DNA from: Symsagittifera roscoffensis
Taxonomy: Eukaryota > Xenacoelomorpha > Acoela > Convolutidae
Direction: 5' to 3'
Length of the DNA: 64,000 bases
NCBI RefSeq assembly: GCF_963678635.1
Contig: NC_087066.1
Location: 64,114,282 to 64,178,281, forward strand
How positions within the stretch are numbered: position 1 is the stretch's first letter; each line of letters begins with the position of its first letter. This document shows positions 1 to 10,492 of the stretch, piece by piece. The position numbers and the translations under genes are program-made. The notes under the pieces were generated by a model, which was given only the letters and a program-made list of their open reading frames with translations, was not told the DNA's origin and did not search any database.

Positions 1-106
1 ATACCTTGAATATCAGTTACTTGCTTGTGAGAAGATATTTTTGAAAACGATTTTTAAAGACACCTTAAAATTTAAAAACTAAAAAGTTTGAAAAAACTAA
101 CAACTA

Positions 107-361
107 GGGGAGCAGTGGTGAAGTGAAGGGGAGCAGTGGTGAAGTGGTTACGTCTCCGCCTCTCAATCGAAAGGTCGGATGTTCGAGGCCCACCATGATC
201 CGTGCTCGTTGCTTGAGGGTGAGGCAACATTACCCAGCCCAGAAAAATAACCAAAAAAATTGCATGTAGTTCTTAAGCAGGGGCACAACAGCGGTTCGCC
301 GTGATGGGCTGTACAGCTCGTATGTTGGTCCTATCCCTCGTGGATAAAAATGGAAAAAAAA
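107..361 (+). repeat. tRNA-derived SINE, copy 1
   Basis: The head resembles a tRNA gene with pol III internal promoter boxes: an A-box-like TGGTGAAGTGG at 137-147 and a B-box-like GTTCGAGGCC at 181-190, at roughly tRNA spacing. A tRNA-unrelated body follows, ending in an A-rich tail near 350-361. The first 20 bases of the head (GGGGAGCAGTGGTGAAGTG) occur twice in a row. A second diverged copy at 22513 shares both head and body, which shows it is a dispersed family and not a tRNA gene. Confidence 0.7.
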
Positions 362-1277
362 ACTTGGCAAACATTTAAACAAAAACCGACAAATTGTTGC
401 TATTAATCCGTTAGAAGTACAGAAAATAATGTATTTTCAAGAAAAAAATTTTTTGCCTCCAAGTTTTTGAGGTGAAAATTGCAAAAACTGACCGTCAAAA
501 GTATTCGCCATGATTGATTTGGTAGAAAGGAAGAAATTTCGAACAGTTTGTTTATCAGTTAGGGTTCCATGACAACCTGCCTGCTCCAATTTTTGTACAG
601 AGTCCTCCTCTCCCCTCTGTAGGCAAGCTCGCTACACGTTGGCGCGACTGCGGCGATCACTATTTTGCTGTTATAATTTGTCTTAATTTAGACGGAAGGT
701 ATATTGGCGCAGGGTAGCATGGGATAGGATAAAATGGAATTGGATAAGTTGTCCTGCTACCTCAGTTAGGTTGCTTCGGCTTCAAAAGAGGCCGTGATAA
801 TCGGGTTTTGCTGGCATAATGTTTCGAATGTTCTTTTGCGTATTATTAAGTATGTATTTATGTACCAGTAAATTACCAGATTAGTAAACTGAGTTGCATA
901 TAATTCTTGTTATAATCAGTGTCAATGAAGAATTTAATTATAGAACTCATAAATTTATAGAAAAATACTTAAAATACATTTCTAAAACTGCTAGGATCAT
1001 AATTTTATTTTGCTTTTTTGCTTCAAATTTAATTTTGAATCAAATTTCAGTCTTCAACTCATGTGATCGCAAAATCAAGTGTTGTTTTTTAAGTTCACTG
1101 ATTTGAGTCGTCAGACCTAATTTGTTAACTAATACTGTTTTAATATATAAAACATAGAAATGACTTTGAGCATTACCTACATGATGATTAAATGTTGAGA
1201 AGTATCTAAAAATCTTGTAGCAACTAGTTGAACAGGGTTTTTTCATTAAATCATGCACTGATCATTTTTAAATTTAG
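362..1277 (+). other. intron sequence, no recognised feature
   Basis: AT-rich sequence upstream of the first visible FN3 exon. I see no coding exon, RNA gene or clear repeat. It ends with an acceptor-like AAATTTAG at 1270-1277. Confidence 0.5.
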
Positions 1278-1396
1278 GCGTGACCCTTTTCTGGTCCAGT
1301 CTGGTTTGACGCCCGGAGTGCCCTACCAAATTAGAGTGACTACTGTGTCATACCAAGATTCTTCTTCGCCGACTGTAGAGCTTGTAGCAGAAACAG
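1278..1396 (+). CDS. FN3 exon 1 (C-terminal half of a fibronectin type III domain)
   Basis: The exon follows an AG at 1276-1277 and ends before GTAATA (ACAG|GTAATA). It enters in phase 2 and leaves in phase 1. It encodes about 39 residues including GLTPGVPYQIRVTTVS, the L-x-P-x-x-x-Y-x-x-R-V pattern of strands E-F of an FN3 domain, followed by a G-strand-like VELVAET. The first half of this domain must lie upstream of the window. Its phase 1 end matches the phase 1 start of the next exon at 7982, which supports one gene. FN3 modules are usually found in adhesion molecules and receptor ectodomains. The protein family is not identified. Confidence 0.72.
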
Positions 1397-1959
1397 GTAA
1401 TAACAGTTTTAGCCGACGAATCTGAATCTATTTAGAAAATTAACAGCTATGTTGCTGAGCAAATAACAATTTCCATGTGTGATCAATCTTGTGCAATATT
1501 TCTATGGTTATTTGTTTTACAATAAGCCTCAAAAATCAGGCGAACAAGTAAGTTGGTGTTACAACAATTCGTGAAATACTGACTGAGTTATACTGTATGC
1601 GTTCCCGTGTTCATCTCGCAGCGATAATCGTAAAGGATGTGGAACAATGTATGGCCATTATGTAGAACTTGATTTTTACATAATGTCTATGAAAATCTTT
1701 TCCCATAATTGTGGCCACAACGTCAATAATGGAAAAATATCAAATAAAAAACAAACTGCTACAAAAAAATGATTAATTCATTTATAATTCATTTTATTTG
1801 CAGCATGTTTTTGCAGCAGATGAATACTGCAATCTAAATCCAGTAGATAGAGCAGAGTGCAGCAAATAAATACTGCAATCTTTTTTCTGTTTTTTATAAC
1901 CCTTTTATAACTTATTTTTCGAATTTGCCGGTAGCCCCGATGTTAATTCGGCAACAAAA

Positions 1960-2590
1960 AATCAATAGTCTAGTCTGGACAGGGTTTTAAGTAGCAGAAA
2001 ACGTCTGGAAATACCGTACCTCGGTCGCGATAGTCGAAAAATTAGTCGCGGTAGGGTCATAATTTAGCAGCCTAATGAGAGAGTCGAAGACACGTTAACG
2101 GCATCCAATCCTATCATGCTAGCCATTATACTTTCTCACTCTGATATATTGGAACTTGAACTCTATTTAGATGCTAATTTCGTGCAGTCAGTGGTTCTTT
2201 TCCACTACCTGCCTTTGATTTTTTCTGCATAAACTGCATCAAAACGTGTCATCGTGAACAGTTGAACAAATTTTTACAACATATGTTACATGAAAAATGC
2301 CGTGTGAACAATTTTTGAACAGCCTAAATGTGTAGTTTTACGAATGTGTGGAAAACTGGAAAGGAGCAGAGTCACCGAGTCTTCTTCAGTCGCTCCGGTC
2401 GCGGTTAACTTTTCTTCAGTCGCGCCGGACGCGTTTAACTTTCCTTCGGTTGCGCCAATCGCGGACACATTGCCTCGGTCTGCAAAGTCTGGAAACACCA
2501 AATTTTGGTCGCGGATGTCTGAAAACATCCAAATTCAATTAAACCAGTCTGGAAATACCAAAATTTGGTTGCGACTTGTCTGACAAAAAA
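1960..2590. repeat. GC-rich imperfect tandem repeat with GTCGCG cores
   Basis: A stretch richer in GC than its surroundings with reiterated words: TCTTCAGTCGCGCCGGACGC-like units of about 30 bp occur about three times at 2376-2465, and TCTGGAAATACC with a following GGTCGCGA- or GGTTGCGA-like block recurs at 2007, 2488 and 2548. Open frames across it on both strands are by-products of the repeat period. It resembles the reiterated GCGAC motifs in the Mutator-like element at 58290, so it may be a decayed transposon end. Confidence 0.5.
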
Positions 2591-3556
2591 ACCGCAACCT
2601 CTACACGGGAAGTAAACGCTATAACTGCTGCAACTTTTGACTCAAACAAACAAAAAAGAGGGCATTGGAGTGTTTAAAATGGTAATTGAAGCCGTTGCAA
2701 TTCAACTCAGCTTATGCGGTAAAATGGACCACATTTCCTTAAAATTTAAAAAATGTAGTTATTTTATGGGTTAATAGAGATTTGCCATAAGAACGTGTCG
2801 TCCATCCAAAAAGAGTTAACGAATAAAAACATTTTGACAATCTTCGATAAATGTTTTTAGACACCTGATAACAATCACTGATTCACTGGTATCGCATTAA
2901 AAATTAATTCCTATCGCTAAATCTTAGATGTTTCATTGAAAATTACAGCAAATATATCATTGATAACGCAGTATTTTTTCTTCAATAAAAGTAAACAAAC
3001 TTTATCAAATTATATTTTGCGGCCGAGGTTTTTGAGAGCCCATTAAATTCTGACTATTCGAATTTGCGAAATTTCCAACCAAACTTGAAGTTGCTTTCAA
3101 TTGCAGAACCTGTTTGCGTTTGCAAAATCCGAACATTTTGCTATACCCGCGACGAAACTAGCGAGGCGTCAAATTTATCATTACCTTGTATTTGTGTGCA
3201 AGATCCACAGAAATTTTTTTAGTGGAGTCAAATTACAGTTTGAAAATTGTTTAAAGACTTGTCACTAAAAGCCAGAGATTTACTAACAACAAATGATGCT
3301 GCTTTCCCAGCCTAAGTATTGCCTCATAATGTGTTTTTTTTTTCGGAATTAAGTGTTTTGAAATGTACTTATTGACACCAAATGATTTTTCTGACACCAA
3401 GATTGACATCCTCTATGATAAAAAAACTCGATTGCTTATCTTATAGCGGTTCCAGTTTATTTCCGTAATCAAATTTAAGTCTCACGTATCATTGATAATC
3501 GACAGTGCTAGTTTAGTTTAAGTTTGAAGATTTTTTCATAAAACATTTTTTCTTAC
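2591..3556. other. intron sequence, no recognised feature
   Basis: AT-rich, with no coding signal, RNA gene or strong repeat that I can support. Confidence 0.45.
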
Positions 3557-3695
3557 TTAGTTTGCGAAGTGAAACCGTGTGTAGCAAAATCTTTCAGAGT
3601 GAGGATCTTCTTCGCCTCATCTCTTCTACCTTGTCCGCTGGATACTTCTAGTTCTGCTTGCCACTTGCCGGATTTATAGTTCAAGGGAGAACAGT
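3557..3695 (-). CDS. putative minus-strand exon, extracellular-domain fragment
   Basis: On the minus strand an acceptor with a T-run (CTCTTTTTTTTGTAG) precedes 139 bp that stays open in the phase 1 frame and ends at a consensus donor (AA|GTAAGA). It reads from CSPLNYKSGKW through the motif LEVSSGQG to DFATHGF. The style resembles the minus-strand exon at 63887-64000, which has LELVSGPGE followed by FFATDDEG. The stretch is GC-richer than the surrounding intron, as expected of coding sequence. It lies inside an intron of the plus-strand FN3 gene, so it would belong to a nested or separate gene. A shorter plus-strand exon using the acceptor at 3546-3560 cannot be excluded, because a stop codon limits that frame. 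Confidence 0.42.
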
Positions 3696-3749
3696 CTACA
3701 AAAAAAAGAGATCAAAAATATAGCTGATTTTCAATTTAAGGAAAGTTTA

Positions 3750-4480
3750 AAAAACTAACTGCTAAGTATCTGATTATTGCAAAGTTTGGGAATATTGTGT
3801 ATCGGGGAATGAACTGATGTCGAAAGAAATTTATTTTCTTGTAAATGCTGCTAGAGCGGTTCGGTAATGAGGACTAGTAGATTCCACGAGAATGACTCCT
3901 TCGTGAATTCCAACAAGCTTGCTGTATTGGATACTTATCTTAGACTGATCATGAAAATTGTATAAGGTGTTAATGATAACGAGTACGTAATAGACACTTA
4001 CTGGTATGTCAGATTGAAGAACAAGAAAAGTATCAATTGCAAAGCAAAACATTTTCTAAATAGTGTTTTTTCAAGTAATGGAATGATGGCTTATAACCAG
4101 GTATTGTTAAATGGAACTTTAAAATGACATATAGTGCATTTTTTGCAATTTTTAAAGCAGTATGTTTGACAATCATATGTTCTTTCTTACATTCAATGTT
4201 TGCCCTTTTACAGATATTATATTCCGTTGAGTTAATCAAATAAATAACCTGTCTGCATATTGGATATGGTATTGTTCCAAATGATGTTTTGCTCGCATTT
4301 TTAGCTTATTGTAGAACGGAACGCAAAAAATGTGGTGGTTGTGAAGGCGTCCTTTTATGGATTTTTTATGAAAAGAAACAAAATTCAAGGCAGATAGTGT
4401 TTTCGGGCATTTTAGTTATTGTTGTTTTAGGCATTGTTTTTTTTACAAATAATTGCAAAGGCATAAGTTCCTGATAGACA
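3750..4480 (-). pseudogene. cysteine-rich (RING-like) gene remnant, copy A
   Basis: Read on the minus strand, this copy has a basic stretch (KRANIECKKEHMIVKH) followed, in a neighbouring frame, by KCTICHFKVPFNNT with a C-x2-C pair, then a tail including DQSKISIQYSKL. Frame changes and stops break the reading. The whole block is repeated in the same orientation at 6440-7180 with the same order of motifs. The C-x2-C pair is like the start of a RING or other zinc-binding domain, but a full set of ligands is not seen. Function unknown. Confidence 0.4.
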
Positions 4481-5430
4481 TAAAACTAGGTAGTGAGATA
4501 TTCAGTTTCACATTAGTGTCGCATAAGAAATCCGGTTCTATTTTGTAAACGAAAATAACAATAGCGATAAATAAAATCTAAACGAATACTACAAGTCACC
4601 CCCTTTGTTAAGATAATGAAACGCTCCATCTGTTCTTTTACTTCCTCTTTGAAGTAAAAATTTATAAGTGTAAAAATTATATAATAGGCTGAAAAATTTT
4701 ACTTGAAAATTAAAACCAGCAGTCTTTTGTCATTTATCTATGCAAAGTTTTTTATTTTTATTCCAGCTCTATTTGTATGAGGTGATGTTCCGGTTCTTCC
4801 TCTCGGCTGTTGCTAGCTGCTCGACAACCACTTTTATATCTCGTTTTTTTGTTTCTTTTCAGTTTGAGAGTTTTCTTTTTAGGTTCAGAATTTTTAGGTC
4901 GTCTACCTCATTTTAAGGTTCGGGAAGGCAATTATTGCTTCTAATGTTTTTTTTAAATTGTTGCCTGATTTTATTAGGCCGTGTGCATCCATCTTCTTTC
5001 TAGTCCTGCAACTTTTTTTTGCAGGCTTTTATTTTAGCCCATACTCTGCAGGTGCGAAAGAGCTTGAAAAAAACTTCAGTTTTTTCTTGTGTTATGGAAT
5101 TTGTTAGGTAATCTTTTCTGATAGGGTCCATTTTTATATTCTGTTTTTAATGAGTACTCTAAGCTAGTTACAAAATTGGATTGTTTCGATCAAAAACAGC
5201 CTCTCGTTTTCTTTGGGACTCAATTTTCTCTTTGATGGCGGGGAAATGAATCTTATTTTTGTTTTTTTCATCATCAAACGATAAGATGATAAGATTGTTG
5301 TAGTACCGGCAGTTCTTTTTGCCTGATTTTTGGCGCGTCCAATCCTGGGGTTATAGTGTAGCTTTTTTAGTTGATTATGTTTCTTGTTTTAAAATGGTTG
5401 TCATCCCAGTCCTGGACCCCTTCGCTAAGT
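4481..5430. other. intron sequence, no recognised feature
   Basis: T-rich sequence between two decayed cysteine-rich copies. No supportable gene or repeat. Confidence 0.4.
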
Positions 5431-5432
5431 AC

Positions 5433-5892
5433 CTAGTTGCTTATTGGGTCGTATTTTTCCATTCTAAACAATGATGATAGTGATTTTTTTTGCGTCATAC
5501 ACATCAGTTTTGAGTGCGTAATATAATTTACTTTTGGGCATAATTTAACCTCTAATTTACAAAACTCGTCCAAAAAATCAGCCGCATCCAACTGAACATA
5601 GAAAAAACACAGAATGACAAAAAAAGTTCCGCAAATAATTAGAATATATTTCAATAGACAATCGTACTTATTTGTTAGGATATTAAAGAGATTCAATGGG
5701 ACGGTTCACCGTCCCAACTGATGTCCGAGTTAAAGTTATGGGTTTTTGACAGATTGGACATTTCGGTTTTCGGTGTCTTGTCGAAATATCATGATGAAAT
5801 GCAATGCAAGTTCAATGATCAAATTCACCTTTCCATTTCATTACGACTGTGTTGTTGTATGTTAAATCGTCTAGGCACAACGGGCATTTCAA
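5433..5892 (-). pseudogene. RING-finger plus membrane-segment gene remnant, copy B
   Basis: On the minus strand about 5892-5706 reads KCPLCLDDLTYNNT, then DH and TCI, then KCPICQKPI. This is the C-x2-C ... H-x2-C-I ... C-P-I-C layout of a RING finger, a zinc-binding domain usually found in E3 ubiquitin ligases. A stop falls between H and TC. The reading then shifts frame into 87 codons (5696-5433) holding a hydrophobic run, YILIICGTFFVILCFFYVQL, that could span a membrane. One stop and one frameshift indicate a pseudogene or very short undetected introns. The homologous-looking copies A and C flank it. Confidence 0.42.
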
Positions 5893-6092
5893 TGTTCACG
5901 ACATTCTGTAAAAGGAATTATTTCCTTATTGGGCAAAGGAGAATGTACACAATGGTTTAGAAGAAACATAATGTCTAGGAAAAAGAAAAAAAATAATCGT
6001 TAACATTGTTATTATGGTAACTGATTAAAAACTTTCGTATTCTATACTCTTTGTTAGTTGCTAAATTCTAGGAAAATAATTCCAAAGTGTGA

Positions 6093-6370
6093 TCATTTAA
6101 GTCGGTGTTTGGCAAAAGCGACGAAAAATTCTGCCAAACATAGCAATGTGATGTTCAATTTGAGTATAACAGTCTTCACAAGTGAAAGGAGGAGGGCGAT
6201 TTGGATGGCGGCTATTGTGTTTTCCAGACTTTCTTTTGGCTTGATCAAACATGGGGCTTTCATATACAGTTTTTTCAATTGACTTGTGCTGATTGGTCGA
6301 AAAGGGGCTTGTTCTATAATGTACCTTACGTAAAGTGTTATAGTTACTAATGTTGAAGGGAAAATCAATT
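6093..6370 (-). pseudogene. possible upstream part of cysteine-rich copy B
   Basis: The minus strand carries, in one frame, PPPFTCEDCYTQIEHHIAMF, with a C-x2-C pair and two histidines, and in another frame a longer uninterrupted but unconvincing reading. Its place upstream of the RING-like block at 5706-5892 is comparable to the PPHLICVPRYNKLKMHA stretch upstream of C-x2-C in copy C. Assignment to the same broken gene is inference. Confidence 0.28.
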
Positions 6371-6439
6371 TAGCTTAGATTAGAGAAAACAAAAAGAGTT
6401 CAAAAGAAAAGCTAACTATATTGAATGTTTACAAAATTA

Positions 6440-7180
6440 AATGCCTAGGAACTGATTATTGCAAAGTTCGTGAATTTTGGATATGTGACAATAAATTGAT
6501 GTTGATAGAAGTTTCTTAGTTTATAAATGAGCTTAAAATGGTTCGGTATTGAGGAGTAGTAGGCTCCGCGAAAATGACTCTTTCGTCTTTCATCAAATCC
6601 ACTAAGCTTGCTGTATTGGATACTTAGCTTTGACTGATCGGGGAAAAAATGTAAGGTGTTAACAATACGATTATCGACTTCGACTAGTTTGTTAAATTGA
6701 AAAACAAGATTGGTGTCCATTGCTTAGCAAAACATCTTCCTAAACAATGTTTTTTCAAGTAAAGGAATGGTGGCTTATGTTCAAGTATCGTTAAATGGAA
6801 TTTTAATATGACATATAGGGCACATTTTTTGCCTTCTTTAAAGAAGGATGTTTGACAACCATATGTTCCTTCTTACGTTCAATGTTTGCCCTTTTACGGA
6901 TATCATTTTCTGTTAAATCTCTTAAATAATTTGTCTGCATTTCAGATATCGTATTGTTCCAAATGATGTTTTTGCTCGCATGCATTTTTAGCTTATTGTA
7001 GCGTGGAACGCAAATTAAATGTGGTGGCTGTAGAGGCATCCTTTGATGGATCTTTTATAAAAAGAAATAAAATTCAAGGCAGATGAGGCATTTGGTCATT
7101 TTAGTTATTATTGGTTTTTTTGAAATCTCGGATAATAGTAATGGCTTTAGTTCCTGATAGACATAAGATTAGGTAGTGAG
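6440..7180 (-). pseudogene. cysteine-rich (RING-like) gene remnant, copy C
   Basis: Homologous to copy A at 3750-4480 at an offset of about 2.7 kb. The longest frame (7039-6803) runs from PPHLICVPRYNKLKMHA to KRANIERKKEHMVVKH, then a frame change leads into CPICHIKIPFNDT. A third frame (6720-6445) holds VEVDNRIVNTLHFF and DQSKLSIQYSKL. The shared order of motifs in copies A and C shows both come from one longer coding ancestor. Several stops and shifts separate the pieces. Product unknown; zinc binding is suggested only by the C-x2-C pair. Confidence 0.4.
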
Positions 7181-7317
7181 ATATTCTGTCTCTTATTAAA
7201 ATCGCATAAAAAATCCGCTATTACTTTGTAAACAAAATAACAATAGCAATAATTAAAGTGTAGTTGAATACTACAGTTTCAGCTCAACCTATGGAAGGAG
7301 GTAGTCATAGTCAACAC

Positions 7318-7910
7318 CAGGGGCGGATCTAGGATTTTCTCGAGGGGGGGCGCGGATTTTCAAAAAAATTTCAAAAATTTTGACGACCTTTTTTTTAGGT
7401 CGACCAAATTTATTTTTTGAGCTCTCCCAAAGCACTGTTTTGCCCCTATTTTGGCAAAATTTTCTGCACCGCATGCTAATTTTTGAAAAAACTGTCAAAA
7501 AAGCCAATTTTTGGCCACTTTTTGAAAAATTTTGACAAAAAAATCGCGTTTTTTTGGCGCGCGCTCCCCCTCAGAGTTAGTATATATTGGCGCCATAGGC
7601 GCCTTTAGAAACATTTTAGGGTCGGTCGGCCAAAAATGGATTTCTGAAAAAGTATCAAAGTACTTTATATACTTATCAAGGCATATACACACAAAAACAC
7701 TTTTATTTTTTGAGCCTCATTTTAGTTATTATCGGTTTTTTTTTGAAATCTCGGATAATAGTAATGGTTCACTCTAATGAAAAATTTTTGAGTCGGTCGG
7801 CCAAAAATGGATTTCTGAACAAGTATCAAAGGGGGGACCCTTTGGGTCGGCAGGGGGTCGAATCCCTGAGGGGGGTGGCAACCGCTCCCCCCCCCCTAAA
7901 TCCGCCCCTG
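7318..7910. mobile_element. hAT-like MITE, family A, copy 1 (593 bp)
   Basis: Terminal inverted repeats begin CAGGGGCGGATCTAGG and end CCTAAATCCGCCCCTG. The flanks GTCAACAC (7310-7317) and GTCAACAG (7911-7918) form an 8-bp target duplication with one mismatch. An 8-bp duplication with ends starting CAG is typical of hAT transposons. The inside has no transposase and includes G- and C-rich end stretches and GTCGGTCGGCCAAAAATGG twice (near 7621 and 7790). It sits just upstream of the FN3 exon at 7982. Confidence 0.8.
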
Positions 7911-7981
7911 GTCAACAGCAATCTATACATAGTCGTTACATGGTTTCCATTCTGATTGCTAATTATCTTGTTTTGTTTTAG

Positions 7982-8317
7982 TTCCTCTCCCCGTGATGTC
8001 ATTCGGTGCTCTTGGAGGCCCATCGAACAATGTAGATCCCCGAACTATTTCCTTCAATTTCCAGCCGCCGAATCCCGACCGTATCGGGTGGTCCGGGTTT
8101 CGACTCTATACCTGGGAACTATACGACAACCGCACACGGAAGCTAGAAGTTAATAATGTTACGCTGATGCCAGAGTTTCCAGCCGAGACAAGCTCGGGTA
8201 CGGATGACTTCCAGGTGACTTATCGAAATTACGGGACACTTTACGAGGCGGAGGTGGTTACTTTATCTGAAACTGGACTGTTAGAGAGTGAACCGACAGC
8301 TTTCATTTTAACTACCG
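7982..8317 (+). CDS. FN3 exon 2 (complete fibronectin type III domain)
   Basis: A single 336-bp exon, phase 1 to phase 1, preceded by TTTGTTTTAG and followed by CCG|GTGAGA. It encodes a whole FN3 domain of 112 residues. An N-terminal proline-rich lead (PLPVMSFGALGG) is followed by ISFNFQPP (strand B) and GFRLYTWELYDN (strand C), and the end has YGTLYEAEVVTLSETG (strands F-F'-G). A symmetric 1-1 exon can be gained, lost or skipped without a frameshift, which is typical of modular extracellular proteins. It is GC-richer than the flanking intron. The start and end phases agree with the neighbouring exons at 1278 and 16238. Confidence 0.82.
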
Positions 8318-8588
8318 GTGAGAAAAATTCATGACTGGAGCAGATTTAGTTTGAAATTTTCGAGAACAAAACTTTCGAGACTCGCAAAATTGAAAAAGAA
8401 TAGTGTGTTTTTAGTATAAGTAATATAAGTATAATTTATTAGTATACTCTATTATAAAAATGTTATATGTTTTCATGCTTTTATTAATCAATAAAAAGGT
8501 GAAACAATTTAAAAGAAGGTTGGAAATGATTCAAAAATTTTAGACGTTATCGAAAAAATTGATCAAACTATAAAATAAAACTAGAAGT

Positions 8589-9042
8589 CAGGGGCGGATC
8601 AAAGGTTTTCTCGAAGGAGGGAGGCGGATTTTCAAAAAAATTTATAATTTTGTCGACATTTTTTTAGGTCGACCAAATTGATTTTCTGAGCTCTCTTAAA
8701 TCCTTATAAATACCCCCATTTTGAGCAAATTTTCTGCGCCACAGGCGAAATTTTGAAAAAACAGGCCAAAAAGACGTTTTTAGGCAATTTTTGGAAAAGT
8801 TTGACCGAAAAATGGCGTTATTTCGGCGCCCCCCTCAAAATTAGTATATATTTAATTAGTATTAATTAGCATATATTAGCATAGGGCACCTTTAGAAAAA
8901 TATTAGGTTCCCTCGCCAAAAATGGTATCTCAAAATAGTACAAATGGGGACCTTCTTCAAATTCCTGAGAGTGGCAAAATCCTGAGGGGGTCGAATTCTT
9001 GAGGGGGCAAGCGTCCGCCCCTCCCCCCTAAATCCGCTGGTG
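8589..9042. mobile_element. hAT-like MITE, family A, copy 2 (454 bp)
   Basis: It starts CAGGGGCGGATCAAAGG and ends in a worn CCTAAATCCGCTGGTG. The flanks carry a perfect 8-bp duplication, CTAGAAGT, at 8581-8588 and 9043-9050. This fixes the family as hAT-like. There is no coding capacity. Confidence 0.82.
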
Positions 9043-9087
9043 CTAGAAGTATAACTTTTGATGATAAAAATAAAACCAGAAAAAGAC

Positions 9088-9363
9088 TGTCATCCGGCAT
9101 GGACCGACAAAACTCAGATATATATACATTGACATTTAAGATTTATGTTGTCACATATGTTTATGATGTTGCATGCCATAAACATACATTTAGTCGGTCA
9201 ATCGACCTTGAGAGATCTCATTTCGAACACAGACCGAATGAACGGTCAGAGCAAGAATAAACCTTTGCTTAAATTGGTCGTTTTATCTCGCTCCGCGTTA
9301 GCTTATCTGTTTGTCGATCCATTCGGATTCAGGAATCAAACGTTCATACATTGAGGTATGACA
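9088..9363 (+). repeat. TE-1 5' LTR
   Basis: 276 bp, TGTCATCC...GTATGACA, with 6-bp inverted ends TGTCAT/ATGACA. It is repeated as 15911-16186. Confidence 0.9.
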
Positions 9364-9381
9364 TGGCGCAGCCATCAGGAT
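9364..9381 (+). other. TE-1 primer binding site-like sequence
   Basis: TGGCGCAGCCATCAGGAT begins directly after the 5' LTR. TE-3 has a related TGGCGCAAACAGCAGGAT in the same position, and TE-2 has TGGCGCTGTC. TGG complements the CCA end of the priming tRNA. Which tRNA is used cannot be decided here. Confidence 0.6.
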
Positions 9382-9589
9382 ATTCCAAAAACCCAATCAA
9401 CATAAACCCCTTTTGGGAGAAGGCATCGGCCGAACCACCTCTAGAATAGTCCAAGTGGGCGGCGATAATGGAAATGACAATATTCGCGAAAGATTTGTAT
9501 AGAAGAACGAAATTTATTAAGAGCCCGACCAACGTTAGTCGAAGCAGCAGAGCGGTGTCGAACTTCAAATCACAGGAGAAAATGATGCA

Positions 9590-10425
9590 CCAAGAAAGAA
9601 CAGAGAAGTCAGAAATCAAGAGAAAAAAATAGGTTGGGAAAACCATGTAATCAAAGCGAGAGAAAAAGGTGTACTTTGTAACTCATTCAGATGGGACGAA
9701 GCAGACGCGAAAGTACGCAGCTACATATTTTTATGCGTAGGAGCGGAAGGACAAAGACAATTGCAACACGAACGGCCTAATCTGGAGTTACACACCGTTT
9801 CTACCCAAGAAATGTTGACAACCCTCGAAGATATTTTTATCACAACTCAAATCATCTTTTTATCACAAAAGATACAATTTCATTTGTCGAAAACAGAAAA
9901 AGAATCAAAGTTTAGAACAATTCCATTCGGATCTCGTGGAATTGGCATTGCGGGCAGATTGGTGAGACCGTGAGGAAGAATGGGTTTGTGACATGTTCAC
10001 AGCGCACATGAACAACGAAAAAATAGCAGAGGAACTATTGAACCCGCCGGGAAAAATGCAACCCGCCGGGAATATGCAACCCGCCGGGAGAAAGGTATCG
10101 AACATAGTAGAACTATGAAAACCAACCCTTTCGGCGGAAATCAAATTACAACAAAGCAAGAACCGGTTAATTACATTAACACCCGAGGATGCGCGAACTA
10201 CTCTATAAATCAGAACACACAAAGAGGGCGAGGCGCCCGCGGCAGACCGTTTCAACGGTGATCACAAAATAACAGAGGACAACCAAGGGCTACAAACACA
10301 GGAAACCAAAAACAGTGCTATAAATGCGGCAACCAGTATAACCAGAATCATTTACAGACCTGTCCCGCTAAAGATAAAATTTGTGCAAAATGCGCGAAAC
10401 GGGGGCACTTTGCCAAAGTATGCCG
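9590..10425 (+). pseudogene. TE-1 gag remnant with two CCHC zinc knuckles
   Basis: The capsid-like part includes SYIFLCVGAEGQRQLQHE, which resembles NLYLCLGYRGQDELHN in the gag of TE-3. The nucleocapsid part at 10316-10423 reads CYKCGNQYNQNHLQTC and then CAKCAKRGHFAKVC, two C-x2-C-x4-H-x4-C-like knuckles that would bind the element's RNA. The frame is interrupted between the two parts, including a stop after RLVRP near 9973, so no complete gag is encoded. Confidence 0.72.
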
Positions 10426-10492
10426 ATCAACACAAGTCAACTATCTTGAAGATACTCAAATTGACCAACAGGAGGAGCTTGACACCGAAAGC

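Noticed and set aside
107-200. A tRNA gene
   Set aside because: A and B boxes are present, but the cloverleaf is poor, the head is partly doubled, and a longer body is shared with a second copy. It is a SINE.
2286-2583. Overlapping open frames on both strands with repeated motifs such as GATEEKL and SSVAP
   Set aside because: The repeats in the proteins come from the 30-bp DNA repeat. No frame has better coding character than the others.
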